From positions 1 to 40,020 of IMG/VR virus record IMGVR_UViG_3300046804_004376: a stretch of DNA of 40,020 nucleotides. One strand, written 5' to 3'. The notes below the pieces were generated by a model that made no database searches, was not told the DNA's origin, and worked only from the letters and a program-made list of their open reading frames with translations. Below, in pieces: positions 5,086-13,449 of the stretch. Position 1 is the stretch's first letter, and each line of letters opens with the position of its first letter. A program made the position numbers and the translations under genes. The stretch is from a virus.

Positions 5086-7016
5086 TTTATCCTCCTTGTC
5101 ATGGCTGCTGCCACGAGATTAGATGCTATGATTACAGGAACAATTACTTCTTGCGCCTTTTCTCTTTGATCATCTGTCATATCTTTACCCCATTCAGATG
5201 GGCTAAGAACTTGTGTTAAATCTATATTTGTCAACGCTCCAATTGGATCTGACAAAAGTTTTTCTGCTGCAACTTCAGTTGTAGCATCTGCTAGTGTGTA
5301 GGGCATTGGGGCATTTAAATTAGCATTTGCTCTATCCCCGAATTCCTGTAATGCTTGTCCTACATTTGGATCTGCCTTAGCTAGTTCTGCTACCTTAGCA
5401 AGTTCTTCAGTTTTAATACCTAATGTTCCCGCAACAGCAATTTTTTGTTCTGGTGTTAATTTAGTTAATGTGTTAGAATTTGTAATATCAGCAATTAAAT
5501 TTGCCATTTGTGGAGATACGGGAGAATTATCTGTTTTATCAGGAATTACAACAGGATCTTGAGTTGGTTCAGGAGTTAGACTTGGATTTATATCCGTTGG
5601 CTGAGGTGAAGGCTCTGGTGAAGGCTCAACTGAAGGCTCAGGAGTTGGGTCTGGAGTTGGATCTACCGAATGTGTTGTTTCAGGTGTTGGCTCTGGAGTG
5701 GGATCGGTTGGTTTTGTTTGCTCAGGAGTTGGTGTTGGAGCAACAGGTTCAACAGTAGGTTCTGGTGTCGGATCTATTATTATTGTAGGTTCTGGTGTGG
5801 GCTGTGGTTGATTAGCTAATGCTTGTGCAATTGCTGCAGCAACTCTTTGTTTTTCTTCAAAATCCCATTGTTTATTATATTCTGTTTGTGCATCAATAAT
5901 TGCTACCTGCATTTCTGTTATTGCAGTATTATAGTTATTTGTAGCATTTGTTAGGTTTTGTTGAGCATTTGTTAGGTTTTCATTTGCCGTTGTTAGGTTT
6001 TGCTCAGCAGTTGTTAGGTTTTGATTATATTGAATTAATAAATCATTTTCTGTATTGTATGTAGATAAAGCATTGTTATAGTTTGTTTGAGCTGTTTGCT
6101 GTGCTAATACAGCTTGATTATATGCATCTATAACTTCTTGACTAGATCCTTGTCCGTAAGATAAATATGCTCCTGGAACTCCTGTCCATATTCCATTATA
6201 CCCCCAGCCAATAGTCATAATTCCTGGTCCACCGCCGTTATACCACCAGACTTCTAATTCTAAAGTTTTATCTGTTGAAGTATTAAAGTGTCTTGAATAC
6301 TGACTCCAAGTTCCGCCCTGTTCTATCCAGTTACTTATTTCCAATACACCATCAACATATAATTTAAATCCATCGTCTGTATATCCAGCAAAATACACAT
6401 CATTAATTTCTTCTGGAATTGTAAGTGTTGCGTTAAATATACCAATAATATTTTGAGATGATCCGCATATTGCACCATCTCCAGCATATGTATAAAAATA
6501 TGGAAGTGCACCTTGACACATTAGCCCAGCGTACTGAGATAAGTAAGCAATATTTCCACTTCTGGATAACGGGTAAATTCTAAATGAAACTCCTTGTGAG
6601 CCAGACGATGGTACGGGAGTATTTGATAAATTAATATTTGCTATATCTAAAGCATCTTGTTTGTTTTGCAGATTTGTATAGGCGGAATCTCTAACTGTTT
6701 GTTGAGAATCTACCGCAGATTGTGCATTATTTTTTGCTGTTGTTGCGGTTGCACCATCTGAAACAGCAGTATCATACGCAGTTTGTGCATCCTGCATATT
6801 TTGTTTTGCAGCAACTGCTGCACTATATTTGCTTTTTGCTAAATCTATTAGTTCTTGAGTTTTTGCCTGATCTGTAAGTTTTTGAACATCTGATTCAAGT
6901 TGAGATATCTGGCTGGCAGCAATTTGAAGTGGGTCATCGCTATAGGCGGGAGTTAAAAACATCCATCCAAAGCCCAGGATGGCTGTTAATGATAATCTCC
7001 ATAATTTATCTCCCAA
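5082..7016 (-). CDS. secreted PA14-like protein with coiled coils and PEPT linker
   Basis: About 644 residues. The N-terminus has a Sec signal peptide (hydrophobic LTAILGFGWMFL, cleavage likely after PAYS). Then come a coiled-coil region (about 30-120), a PA14-like beta domain (about 140-285; FAGYTDDGFKLYVDGVLEI and ELEVWWYNGG are characteristic), a second heptad-repeat coil, a Pro/Glu/Thr linker of PTPEPT units (about 405-495) and a C-terminal region. PA14 domains usually bind carbohydrates. I chose TTG at 7016 because GGAGG (7025-7029) precedes it and the signal peptide then starts normally. ATG at 7046 lies only 4 nt from the -10 box. It may be a cell-surface or lysis-related protein. Confidence 0.7.
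   Translation of the reverse strand: MGDKLWRLSLTAILGFGWMFLTPAYSDDPLQIAASQISQLESDVQKLTDQAKTQELIDLAKSKYSAAVAAKQNMQDAQTAYDTAVSDGATATTAKNNAQSAVDSQQTVRDSAYTNLQNKQDALDIANINLSNTPVPSSGSQGVSFRIYPLSRSGNIAYLSQYAGLMCQGALPYFYTYAGDGAICGSSQNIIGIFNATLTIPEEINDVYFAGYTDDGFKLYVDGVLEISNWIEQGGTWSQYSRHFNTSTDKTLELEVWWYNGGGPGIMTIGWGYNGIWTGVPGAYLSYGQGSSQEVIDAYNQAVLAQQTAQTNYNNALSTYNTENDLLIQYNQNLTTAEQNLTTANENLTNAQQNLTNATNNYNTAITEMQVAIIDAQTEYNKQWDFEEKQRVAAAIAQALANQPQPTPEPTIIIDPTPEPTVEPVAPTPTPEQTKPTDPTPEPTPETTHSVDPTPDPTPEPSVEPSPEPSPQPTDINPSLTPEPTQDPVVIPDKTDNSPVSPQMANLIADITNSNTLTKLTPEQKIAVAGTLGIKTEELAKVAELAKADPNVGQALQEFGDRANANLNAPMPYTLADATTEVAAEKLLSDPIGALTNIDLTQVLSPSEWGKDMTDDQREKAQEVIVPVIIASNLVAAAMTRRIK
5944..6027 (-). repeat. 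four 21-bp tandem repeats encoding coiled-coil heptads
   Basis: The core TTAGGTTTT (plus strand) recurs at 5951, 5972, 5993 and 6014, an exact 21-bp period. It encodes four seven-residue units of the type LT(T/N)A(E/N/Q)QN inside the PA14 protein, as expected for expansion of one heptad of a coiled coil. Confidence 0.85.
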
Positions 7017-7050
7017 TCTATAATCCTCCAGGGCTTTTAAAGCCATAAGT

Positions 7051-7059
7051 ATTATATCA
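7051..7059 (-). promoter_or_regulatory. extended -10 promoter TGATATAAT before the PA14 gene
   Basis: Minus-strand TGATATAAT, start expected near 7044-7046. This leaves a leader of about 28-30 nt that contains the GGAGG site for the TTG start at 7016. Confidence 0.6.
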
Positions 7060-7080
7060 TGAATTACAAATTAAATAAAC

Positions 7081-7734
7081 TTATATTTTTGATACTACAA
7101 TTTTAGTTTTTTTGCATTGTTTTAAGGTTAAAATTAATGCATCTTTTTCTTTTTGATCAAGATTTAAATTCCAGCGAACTTTTATTGCAATCCAATTAGT
7201 AATATACTGACAAATATATGATTTATTTGTTGGTAACCATTCGGCTGGATCCTGATCTGATTTTGACCTATTGGATGCTGCCGTTACTGCAATTAAATGA
7301 ATTGGGTCTGTTTGATCATTTGCATATTTTTCACGCCTTAAAGCATCCCAAGAAGATGCTCCAGAATCCCAGGCTTCTGCTAATGGAACCATGTGGTCAA
7401 CATCTAGCTTAGATGCATCTGCAACTTTTACATCGTCATAAGGACTGTACCATTCTCCCCCAGTAATTTTACATGATTTATCTACCGTTGGTTTTTTAAT
7501 TGCTTCAGAAATTATTACAGATTTTCTTGCGTCGCAATTGTTTCCAGTTGAAACCCAATGTTTAAATTTTGATCTTACGTAACCAGATCTGCTTTCTTCT
7601 TTTACAACAAGAGAGTTTAATGCAGTAATCTGATCTTTATAAATGCCATCTTGCGTGGCTAATGCTGAATATCCAACAAATGTAGTGGCTACTAATGTAG
7701 CCACTAACACTGTTGATTTAATTTTGTTTTTCAA
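7081..7734 (-). CDS. secreted HNH-type nuclease (DUF1524/GmrSD-C-like)
   Basis: 217 residues. An N-terminal signal peptide (KNKIK, then hydrophobic 8-24, Ala-rich end) precedes an HNH-like core: DVDHMVPLAEAW with H114, then HLIAV and N155-R156-K158 (SNRSKSDQDPAEWLP), the signature of the DUF1524 family. This family hydrolyses DNA with a divalent metal; two cysteine pairs could form disulfides outside the membrane. The start is TTG (7734), directly after the endolysin stop, so the genes are coupled. A secreted nuclease may degrade DNA released at lysis or act at the cell surface; both are inference. Confidence 0.85.
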   Translation of the reverse strand: MKNKIKSTVLVATLVATTFVGYSALATQDGIYKDQITALNSLVVKEESRSGYVRSKFKHWVSTGNNCDARKSVIISEAIKKPTVDKSCKITGGEWYSPYDDVKVADASKLDVDHMVPLAEAWDSGASSWDALRREKYANDQTDPIHLIAVTAASNRSKSDQDPAEWLPTNKSYICQYITNWIAIKVRWNLNLDQKEKDALILTLKQCKKTKIVVSKI

Positions 7735-8514
7735 TTATTTTACACCCTTAAGATGACGATATGTTTCTTCATCAACAATACCAGTTACTTTCAATTTATC
7801 TTTCTTTTGAAAGTTTTTAACTGCTGTTTCAGTTCCAGCACCAAAATCTCCATCTGCATTAATTTTAAGAAGCGTTTGAATTTCTTTAACCTTTGGAGTT
7901 TTCATACCCTTTTTAATAGGTGTCCATGTTTTAACTGCAGGAACTTCTACACCTTGTGCTTTTACGGTTTCAGCAAGTGCAATCTTCTTTTCTTCAAGCG
8001 TTGCTGGAGCATCTGCATCTGGATAGTCAACTGCTCCATATCCTGCAATAAATACTTGAAGACCTTTCTTGTTGGGACCATATGCACGAAGTTTCTTTGC
8101 ACACTCACCACCATTTGACTGGCTACCCTTCTTTCCATCAGCGGATGTATTTCCTTCAATACACCAAGCAGTTCCATCACCATTATCTTTAAGAACCCAG
8201 CCAACATGGTCAATATCACGACCACCAGGGAAGTCAAAATAAACTACCCAACCTGGCTGTGGTTTGTTACCTTTAACAGGAACCCACTTATTCATCTTTT
8301 TAAATGCTGCTACACCAGCAGGTGTATAAACTGTATTTGGAACTTTTACACCAGCCTGATTAGCGGACCAGTTAACAAATGATCCACACCATGGCAAAAA
8401 GTTTGCCTTTGTATATGCACCATATTTAGTTTCATTATCTTTTGGACCTTCTACGTATCCAACTTCTTTTTGAATCACTTCAAGTAGAAGTGCTCTTGTA
8501 CCTTTTTCTGCCAT
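7735..8514 (-). CDS. endolysin: CHAP-like amidase/peptidase + PG-binding domain
   Basis: 259 residues, no signal peptide. N-terminal CHAP-like domain (about 8-165) with the catalytic Cys in PWCGSFVNW (C43), His in DIDHVGW (H103) and a polar third residue in WCIEGNT (E120/N122). C-terminal peptidoglycan-binding domain type 1 (about 197-257: TPKVKEIQTLL, DGDFGAGTETAVKNFQ). It should cleave peptidoglycan cross-links at the end of infection. Own extended -10 promoter at 8542, AAGGAG ribosome site. It begins a block with secreted nuclease, PA14 protein and two holin candidates. Confidence 0.93.
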   Translation of the reverse strand: MAEKGTRALLLEVIQKEVGYVEGPKDNETKYGAYTKANFLPWCGSFVNWSANQAGVKVPNTVYTPAGVAAFKKMNKWVPVKGNKPQPGWVVYFDFPGGRDIDHVGWVLKDNGDGTAWCIEGNTSADGKKGSQSNGGECAKKLRAYGPNKKGLQVFIAGYGAVDYPDADAPATLEEKKIALAETVKAQGVEVPAVKTWTPIKKGMKTPKVKEIQTLLKINADGDFGAGTETAVKNFQKKDKLKVTGIVDEETYRHLKGVK

Positions 8515-8541
8515 TATATTCTCCTTATTTATAGCTATATT

Positions 8542-8550
8542 ATTATACCA
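8542..8550 (-). promoter_or_regulatory. extended -10 promoter TGGTATAAT of the endolysin gene
   Basis: Minus-strand TGGTATAAT right after the terminator of the surface-protein gene and about 28 nt before the endolysin ATG. The -35 position falls in the terminator stem and has no match. Confidence 0.65.
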
Positions 8551-8579
8551 AAAAGGGGGCGGAATCCCGCCCCCCTTTT
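8550..8579 (-). terminator. strong rho-independent terminator after surface-protein gene
   Basis: Minus-strand GGGGGCGG/CCGCCCCC stem (8 G-C pairs, short loop) flanked by A-run and followed by five U. It is the only strong intrinsic terminator I see and separates the surface-protein transcript from the endolysin promoter that directly follows. Confidence 0.85.
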
Positions 8580-8590
8580 GTTAAAACAGA

Positions 8591-9706
8591 TTACTTAACA
8601 AGCGTAACCTTAGCTTTTGGGTTCTTTGCATTCCACTTTTTAGCGAGTGCATTGAAAGCAGCCTTAAGATCTGCAAGTGCCTTAGCATTTGCATCCTTTA
8701 GAGATTTAATCTCAGCATCTTTTGCTGCTACTGCGTCTGCAATAGCCTTAGTTGTTGCAATTGAAGCAGTTGCAGAATCAGCCTTCAACTTAGCAATTTC
8801 TGCATCCTTAGCAGCAAGATCTGCTGCAGACTTTGCGTTTGCTGTTGCAAGCGCAGCATCTGATACTGCCTTAGCAGCAACTGCTGCATCAGCAATAGCC
8901 TTTTGTGCTGCAAGTTCGCCAAGAAGATCACGAACTGTGATTGTCTTAACTACGCTTGAAGTAACTGTATTGAATCCAGTTACGACTGATGCAACGTCAG
9001 AAGAGTTTGTAACAGAAACAACAAGTGTTGAAGAGCCAGTTGTAGGCAATGTAACCTTGAATTCTGCTTGACCATAATTTGTCAATGCAGATCCAGTTGT
9101 TGCGGTTGTAGTATCAAGAGTTCCGCCAACAACAAGTGCTGTTAGACCCTTTGATGCAACCTTGTTACCAAATACGTCTGTTGCAGTTACTGTTGCGGTT
9201 ACAACACTTGAAGTTGTTCCTGCATCAGCAGATGAAAGTGCAAGAGTATTAATCTTGCCAGCAGTTCCCTGAACATAATATGTTAAGGTTGTTCCGCCAT
9301 TAGTAATAGCAATTGTTCCAATTGCTGTTGTCTTTGTATAGACATAAAATGTTGCAGTTGTTCCTGTACCAGTTGCAATTGTCAAAGATGAAGATCCTGA
9401 CGATGCTGATACTGGAGCAGCAGATGTATGTAATGCTGATACGATTGTTGCATTTGTTGTTGAAACTGAAACTGATGTTCCTGTATCAACTGTTGCAACA
9501 AACTTTAATGCATCTGCAGCATCTACTGTATTGTCAGCAGGTACTGGTAATGCAGCAGGTGTAGCAATTGATGAAGCGGTTGTGTTAGCCGTTCCATCAA
9601 GAGTCACTGCGACTGTCATTACAGCAGCACTTGCAGGTGTTGCGACGAGTGTTGCGGTAGTCATGGCTGCAACCAAGGCTAGGGCAATATTTCTCATTTT
9701 TTTCAT
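8591..9706 (-). CDS. secreted S-layer-like surface protein
   Basis: 371 residues with a clear signal peptide (MKKMRN, hydrophobic 7-20, cleavage near TPASA-A). A Thr/Ser/Ala/Val-rich body follows, with an Ig-like stretch (about 155-235, including VTATDVFGNKVASKG). The C-terminus is an alanine-rich coiled coil (about 255-350) and a basic tail. There are no cysteines. GC content is visibly higher than in neighbouring genes, suggesting recent gain from a host-like genome. It resembles actinobacterial cell-surface proteins more than virion proteins, so masking of the infected cell or surface remodelling is possible. It ends at a strong terminator, consistent with high, separate expression. Function unproven. 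Confidence 0.75.
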   Translation of the reverse strand: MKKMRNIALALVAAMTTATLVATPASAAVMTVAVTLDGTANTTASSIATPAALPVPADNTVDAADALKFVATVDTGTSVSVSTTNATIVSALHTSAAPVSASSGSSSLTIATGTGTTATFYVYTKTTAIGTIAITNGGTTLTYYVQGTAGKINTLALSSADAGTTSSVVTATVTATDVFGNKVASKGLTALVVGGTLDTTTATTGSALTNYGQAEFKVTLPTTGSSTLVVSVTNSSDVASVVTGFNTVTSSVVKTITVRDLLGELAAQKAIADAAVAAKAVSDAALATANAKSAADLAAKDAEIAKLKADSATASIATTKAIADAVAAKDAEIKSLKDANAKALADLKAAFNALAKKWNAKNPKAKVTLVK

Positions 9707-9735
9707 ATTTTTTTATATATCCTTTTCTGTTAGGT

Positions 9736-9975
9736 TTATTTTCCTAGGTTTTTACCTAATGTTTTAGGCAAATCTAATATATTCTTTTTTAAAGAATTTA
9801 GCTCTTTTTCTAAAAGAGTCTTTTCGTGCCTCAGTCTTGAGACAACTTGTTCTATTGTATCACATTGTATTTGTTTTTGCTCAAGTGCCTCTATATACCA
9901 GCTTAATTTTTTCTGAGATTCATGGTATAAATCTTCATAATCAATTTTAGATTTTCTACTCTTGAGTAACTTCAC
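9736..9975 (-). CDS. small coiled-coil hypothetical protein
   Basis: 79 residues, basic at both ends, with a long predicted coiled coil (about 15-67: heptad-like leucines in IEQVVSRLRHEKTLLEKEL). GTG start overlapping the TAG of terL by one base (TAGTG). Its place directly after the terminase genes could suggest a packaging or head role, but there is no recognisable family. Confidence 0.6.
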   Translation of the reverse strand: MKLLKSRKSKIDYEDLYHESQKKLSWYIEALEQKQIQCDTIEQVVSRLRHEKTLLEKELNSLKKNILDLPKTLGKNLGK

Positions 9976-11807
9976 TACAATATCCTAAAATTATCGCTAA
10001 ATCCATCTGAAGATGGATCTTCATTCTCTATCCCCAGAAATTCTCTTAAATTACTTGGGATTTCTCTTGCTTTTTCTACTCTTATGACTCTATTTTCAGG
10101 TATTTCATCTCTTTCGACATCTTCCTCAAAACTATCATAACGATAAACGTGAATTTCACTATCACCTTTAGGACTTAATGATATCGCATTATAAATTGCT
10201 CCGCAAGTTGCATCTGCAAGATCTTTAGATCCTTTACGTGGATGATCCACTTTATCTTTTTTTACTATCCTGAGCTCAAGCAATTCATCAATTAAAAGAG
10301 GAATTCTTGGCCCCTTCAATCTTTCTTCCATAACCGCTAAAAGCATGTCATCATAATGTTTTTTTGCTACTGAAAGAATTTCACTATTCATTCCATACGA
10401 TTTAATTTGTTCCATCATGTCATATGAATTCCAACGGTCAAATGTGACCATTTTAATATTAAATCCTCTTTGTTTTAAACTAATTATATAATTTTTTACT
10501 TCAGTAAAATCTACTGCTCTTTCTTTTGTAGGGGTCCAATATCTTACCGCATCTACGATTACGTATGGCTGAGCATTTGTATATGCTCCTGCCATTTTCA
10601 TTGTAACCCACCTATCTACGTGAGCCATTGTTACTGCACAGTGGTCATGTTTTAATGCAAGGTCTACGTGTATATAATAATGTTTATCTTCCTCTGGCTT
10701 AAACCATTCTTTAAAAGAGTTTGAATTATCTAATGCAATATCTAAATTACTAAATGCACGTTCAACCTTCTCACGAGATGTAAATAGAGCATCAACTGCT
10801 TCTGGGGGCATGCATGCAAATCTTGATAAAGCATCAATCGGGTCTGAATAAAAATTTCCAGCTAGATCATTTATTTTTATAGTAGGATTTATTTCCCATG
10901 TTGGCCTTTTTAATGCAAAAATTTTAGGTAAAGCATAACTTATTATGTGATCTTCTTCCCATTCAATACTAAATTCATTTCCCTCAGTGCCATTTGGAAG
11001 ATCTTCATCTATTTTAAATGTATGTGTTCTAATTATTACTTCTTTTTCTGCAATAACCTCATTATATCTTTGTTGGATATAATCATTTTTAAATCTTGGA
11101 AAAGAAAGCAATAATAATTTACCATATTGAGGAAAACGAGAATCAACTGAACCTCTAAACATTTTATAAATTGCAGAAGCTGTTTTAGCTTGCTCATTTC
11201 CAGTAGTTGATTCCAGATCAAAACCTGAAATTTCATCAAGAACAGCAAATAAAAGGTTATACCCTTCCCAAGATTCTCTTTGTGAGTGACCTGAATGAAC
11301 TGTTATGCCTTTATCAAACACAAAACTACTTACCTTTTGTTGATATTTCCCGTCAAACCAACGGCATCTTGTAATGCGATTTGTAAAACCTTTAAAAAAA
11401 ACTTGTTGTGCTTGGATAGCGTTAATAGCAACGTTAATAATATCAATGCTGTCACCAGGTGGTTTGCCGTAGTACCTAGCTGGATCCTTTAGACATAAAA
11501 GTAGATAAACTACATATGAGCAAGCAATTGTGGAGGTGTAGTCTTTGCCTGAACCCTTGCCAAGTTGAAAAATAACTTCATTACAAGTCTGTTTCCATCT
11601 TTTTTCTGCTTCATCTTCTCCATATAATTTTATCAAAGTTTCTTTTTTATAAATTTGAGTAGAAGCTTTAATCATTTGATATTGATATTCTGACAGAGGA
11701 GGAAGACCTAAATAATCTCTAGAGGTAACGAATTCCTCAATATCTACTGGGAGCTCTTCAAAAGCATCTTCTTCAAGTGCTTCTAAAAATGCACTAAAAT
11801 CAGTCAA
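9975..11807 (-). CDS. terL: terminase large subunit
   Basis: 610 residues, usual size for TerL. ATPase domain: Walker A GKGSGK (83-88), Walker B LLFAVLDE ending at D191-E192, and a coupling region after it. Nuclease domain (RNase-H fold): first acidic strand in YYIHVDLALKHDH (about 375), VTFDRWNSYDM (about 455), and the last acidic group in GSKDLADATCGA. It pumps DNA into the prohead and cuts it into genome units. TTG start at 11807 inside an 8-nt TTGACTGA overlap with the preceding TerS candidate; no ATG lies near. Confidence 0.95.
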   Translation of the reverse strand: MTDFSAFLEALEEDAFEELPVDIEEFVTSRDYLGLPPLSEYQYQMIKASTQIYKKETLIKLYGEDEAEKRWKQTCNEVIFQLGKGSGKDYTSTIACSYVVYLLLCLKDPARYYGKPPGDSIDIINVAINAIQAQQVFFKGFTNRITRCRWFDGKYQQKVSSFVFDKGITVHSGHSQRESWEGYNLLFAVLDEISGFDLESTTGNEQAKTASAIYKMFRGSVDSRFPQYGKLLLLSFPRFKNDYIQQRYNEVIAEKEVIIRTHTFKIDEDLPNGTEGNEFSIEWEEDHIISYALPKIFALKRPTWEINPTIKINDLAGNFYSDPIDALSRFACMPPEAVDALFTSREKVERAFSNLDIALDNSNSFKEWFKPEEDKHYYIHVDLALKHDHCAVTMAHVDRWVTMKMAGAYTNAQPYVIVDAVRYWTPTKERAVDFTEVKNYIISLKQRGFNIKMVTFDRWNSYDMMEQIKSYGMNSEILSVAKKHYDDMLLAVMEERLKGPRIPLLIDELLELRIVKKDKVDHPRKGSKDLADATCGAIYNAISLSPKGDSEIHVYRYDSFEEDVERDEIPENRVIRVEKAREIPSNLREFLGIENEDPSSDGFSDNFRIL

Positions 11808-12321
11808 CTGATATTACCTCTACTCTATTTGTAACTTCAGATAATCTTCTAGCTACTTCTTGCTTACATGTATTACAAGAAGAAGTAACATCTCTTAAAA
11901 TAGCAACAAGCAGTTCTTGTTTACGTTCTGTTTCAAGTATTTGATCAGCCATTTCATTTTTTTCAATAACGCCAGCTTTTTGTAACATATCAATTCTTTT
12001 TTGTTCAACATCTGCAACAAGTTTTAATGCTTGTGCTTTTGTCCTTAAATCATCTTGAACATTTGCTTGGTTTACTGTATTCCAAGCTTCGTTAATAACC
12101 ATAGAATAGTGTTGATCTGCTGCGCCTAGGGCTTCTTTAGCACGTTCACGTATTCCATTATCACTATGCATTATTTCACGCCAAGCGTTGAGCATGTTAG
12201 AAACTTGAATTGGCTTCAAATCAAATTGTTTAGCAATATCATTAACATTACTGCCTTTTATAAATTCTGAAACGACTTTATTCATTTGATCAAATTGATC
12301 AGACAATTCTATTTCACTCAT
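11800..12321 (-). CDS. terS: terminase small subunit candidate
   Basis: 173 residues, mostly helical. The N-terminal part holds a helix-turn-helix (about 16-45: EFIKGSNVNDIAKQFDLKP), followed by long helices suited to oligomerisation. The C-terminus has two cysteines (SSCNTC). Position immediately upstream of terL, size and HTH fit a small terminase that recognises packaging sites and regulates TerL. Identification rests on context plus the HTH. ATG overlaps the upstream stop (TAATG). Confidence 0.7.
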   Translation of the reverse strand: MSEIELSDQFDQMNKVVSEFIKGSNVNDIAKQFDLKPIQVSNMLNAWREIMHSDNGIRERAKEALGAADQHYSMVINEAWNTVNQANVQDDLRTKAQALKLVADVEQKRIDMLQKAGVIEKNEMADQILETERKQELLVAILRDVTSSCNTCKQEVARRLSEVTNRVEVISVD

Positions 12322-12509
12322 TATTTTCCTTTTTTATTATCTGTGCTATAAAAACCAGATCCCTTTAAATTAATTCCAAACGTGCTATAAACTTTTGTCA
12401 TTCTATAACCGCACACTGGGCACGGAGGAATAGTTTCTTCTTCTTTTATTCCTCTTGTAATTTCTTCTGTTGTCTCGCATTCTATACAACTATATTCATA
12501 AGTAGGCAT
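12321..12509 (-). CDS. FmdB-type zinc-ribbon protein
   Basis: 62 residues with MPTYEYSCIEC and CPVCG forming a CxxC...CxxC zinc ribbon, the pattern of the FmdB putative regulatory family. Such ribbons bind nucleic acid or proteins; the partner is unknown. It lies between the tiny HTH gene and the TerS candidate with TAATG overlaps on both sides, so it probably belongs to the same translational unit. Confidence 0.8.
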   Translation of the reverse strand: MPTYEYSCIECETTEEITRGIKEEETIPPCPVCGYRMTKVYSTFGINLKGSGFYSTDNKKGK

Positions 12510-12661
12510 TATCTTTTTTTAATCAACCCATGTTTCTCTAAATATCTTTGGATTGTCATATGGCTACAACCAGCTTCCTTTGCTATATCTACTATATTTT
12601 TACGCTCAACAATATATCTTTTATATAGCCAAGCTTTTGATTTATATAAATTATTGTCCAT
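12509..12661 (-). CDS. 50-residue helix-turn-helix protein
   Basis: Small complete frame, M1 to R50. Residues about 18-42 (VERKNIVDIAKEAGCSHMTI) form a recombinase/transposase-type helix-turn-helix, with a basic tail (HGLIKKR). The stop overlaps the FmdB-like start (TAATG), and the ATG overlaps the end of the RuvC-like gene by 11 nt, so the frame fits the packed operon exactly. It could be a small DNA-binding regulator or packaging factor. Confidence 0.75.
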   Translation of the reverse strand: MDNNLYKSKAWLYKRYIVERKNIVDIAKEAGCSHMTIQRYLEKHGLIKKR

Positions 12662-13178
12662 TTGATCCCCACCATGCTATCCCTACGGCATCTGCAACAT
12701 TATCATTTTCTGTGTAAATGCCCAAAGTGGAAGCAAATTTTATTGTTCTTTGTTTCCTTAATTCTCTTATTTTATTTTTATACCAAGATTCACTTTTACC
12801 TGGAAATTCTTTTTTTACATTTTCTTTTTCAGCTTTTGTAAAATTAGGGTTATTAATATAGCCCTGCCATTTTAAAGGATGAACTTCAACAACTTTTGTG
12901 TCGTCATACATCAATTCCCCCATAATAGTTCCAAACATATAAGCCATCTTTAAGCCAGTTGCTACAGATTTTACAGATACTGCAGCTTCTATACATATTG
13001 TATCATAGTTTAAACGCTCACGAATTGCACGTACTTTACGCTTAGCATCCAAAATTCTTTCATATACAGTAGATCCATGGAACATTAATTCTCCCCATTT
13101 TACTGGGGTATCGCCATCAAAAAGACAAAAAGCAATGCTATTTGTACTTGCATCTATCCCTAAAACTTTAGTTGCCAT
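12651..13178 (-). CDS. RuvC-like Holliday-junction resolvase
   Basis: 175 residues, RNase-H-like fold. The acidic catalytic set is visible: D9 (VLGIDASTNSIAF), E64 (ICIEAAV), and D159/D163 (NDNVADAVGIAWW). This matches RuvC-type resolvases that cut four-way junctions; in phages they debranch DNA before packaging. Its neighbours are nuclease, RecA and terminase genes, which fits that job. Start ATG overlaps the previous gene by 11 nt. Confidence 0.85.
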   Translation of the reverse strand: MATKVLGIDASTNSIAFCLFDGDTPVKWGELMFHGSTVYERILDAKRKVRAIRERLNYDTICIEAAVSVKSVATGLKMAYMFGTIMGELMYDDTKVVEVHPLKWQGYINNPNFTKAEKENVKKEFPGKSESWYKNKIRELRKQRTIKFASTLGIYTENDNVADAVGIAWWGSNGQ

Positions 13179-13449
13179 TTAAAATATCCATTATTTCTTT
13201 ACGATCTTTTGTTCGTTGCTTTGCTTTACAATTTTCACAAATTAAATCTGTTGTAAATTTACTTAAAATTTGGCTGCATCCTCGATTTTTACATGTAAAT
13301 TTAACTCCTGATGCCCTTGCTTTTTTATAATAATATTTTTCTTTTATTTTTAAGTTTGTAGCAATTTTACAACATTCATCGGAACAATATTTCTGATTAT
13401 GTGTTCTTGGTTCAAATTGATTGTTACATTCTTCGTAATCACAAATCAT
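13168..13449 (-). CDS. zinc-finger protein, function unknown
   Basis: 93 residues with two likely zinc sites. The N-terminal one is CDYEEC...CSDECC (C3, C8, C22, C26/27), a pattern of 'cysteine-rich DNA-recognition' fingers. The C-terminal one is CKNRGC...CENC. The middle is lysine-rich. Probably binds nucleic acid. ATGA overlap with the Cas4-like gene stop. Confidence 0.65.
   Translation of the reverse strand: MICDYEECNNQFEPRTHNQKYCSDECCKIATNLKIKEKYYYKKARASGVKFTCKNRGCSQILSKFTTDLICENCKAKQRTKDRKEIMDILNGN

Noticed and set aside
5944-6027. Regular 21-bp repeats as a CRISPR array
   Set aside because: No distinct spacers; the period is 7 codons inside a coiled-coil gene. The Cas4-like nuclease is 8 kb away and no other cas gene exists.
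8652-9767. Long Ala/Val-rich plus-strand frames
   Set aside because: Opposite the Ala/Thr-rich surface protein; caused by GC-richer codons on the minus strand.
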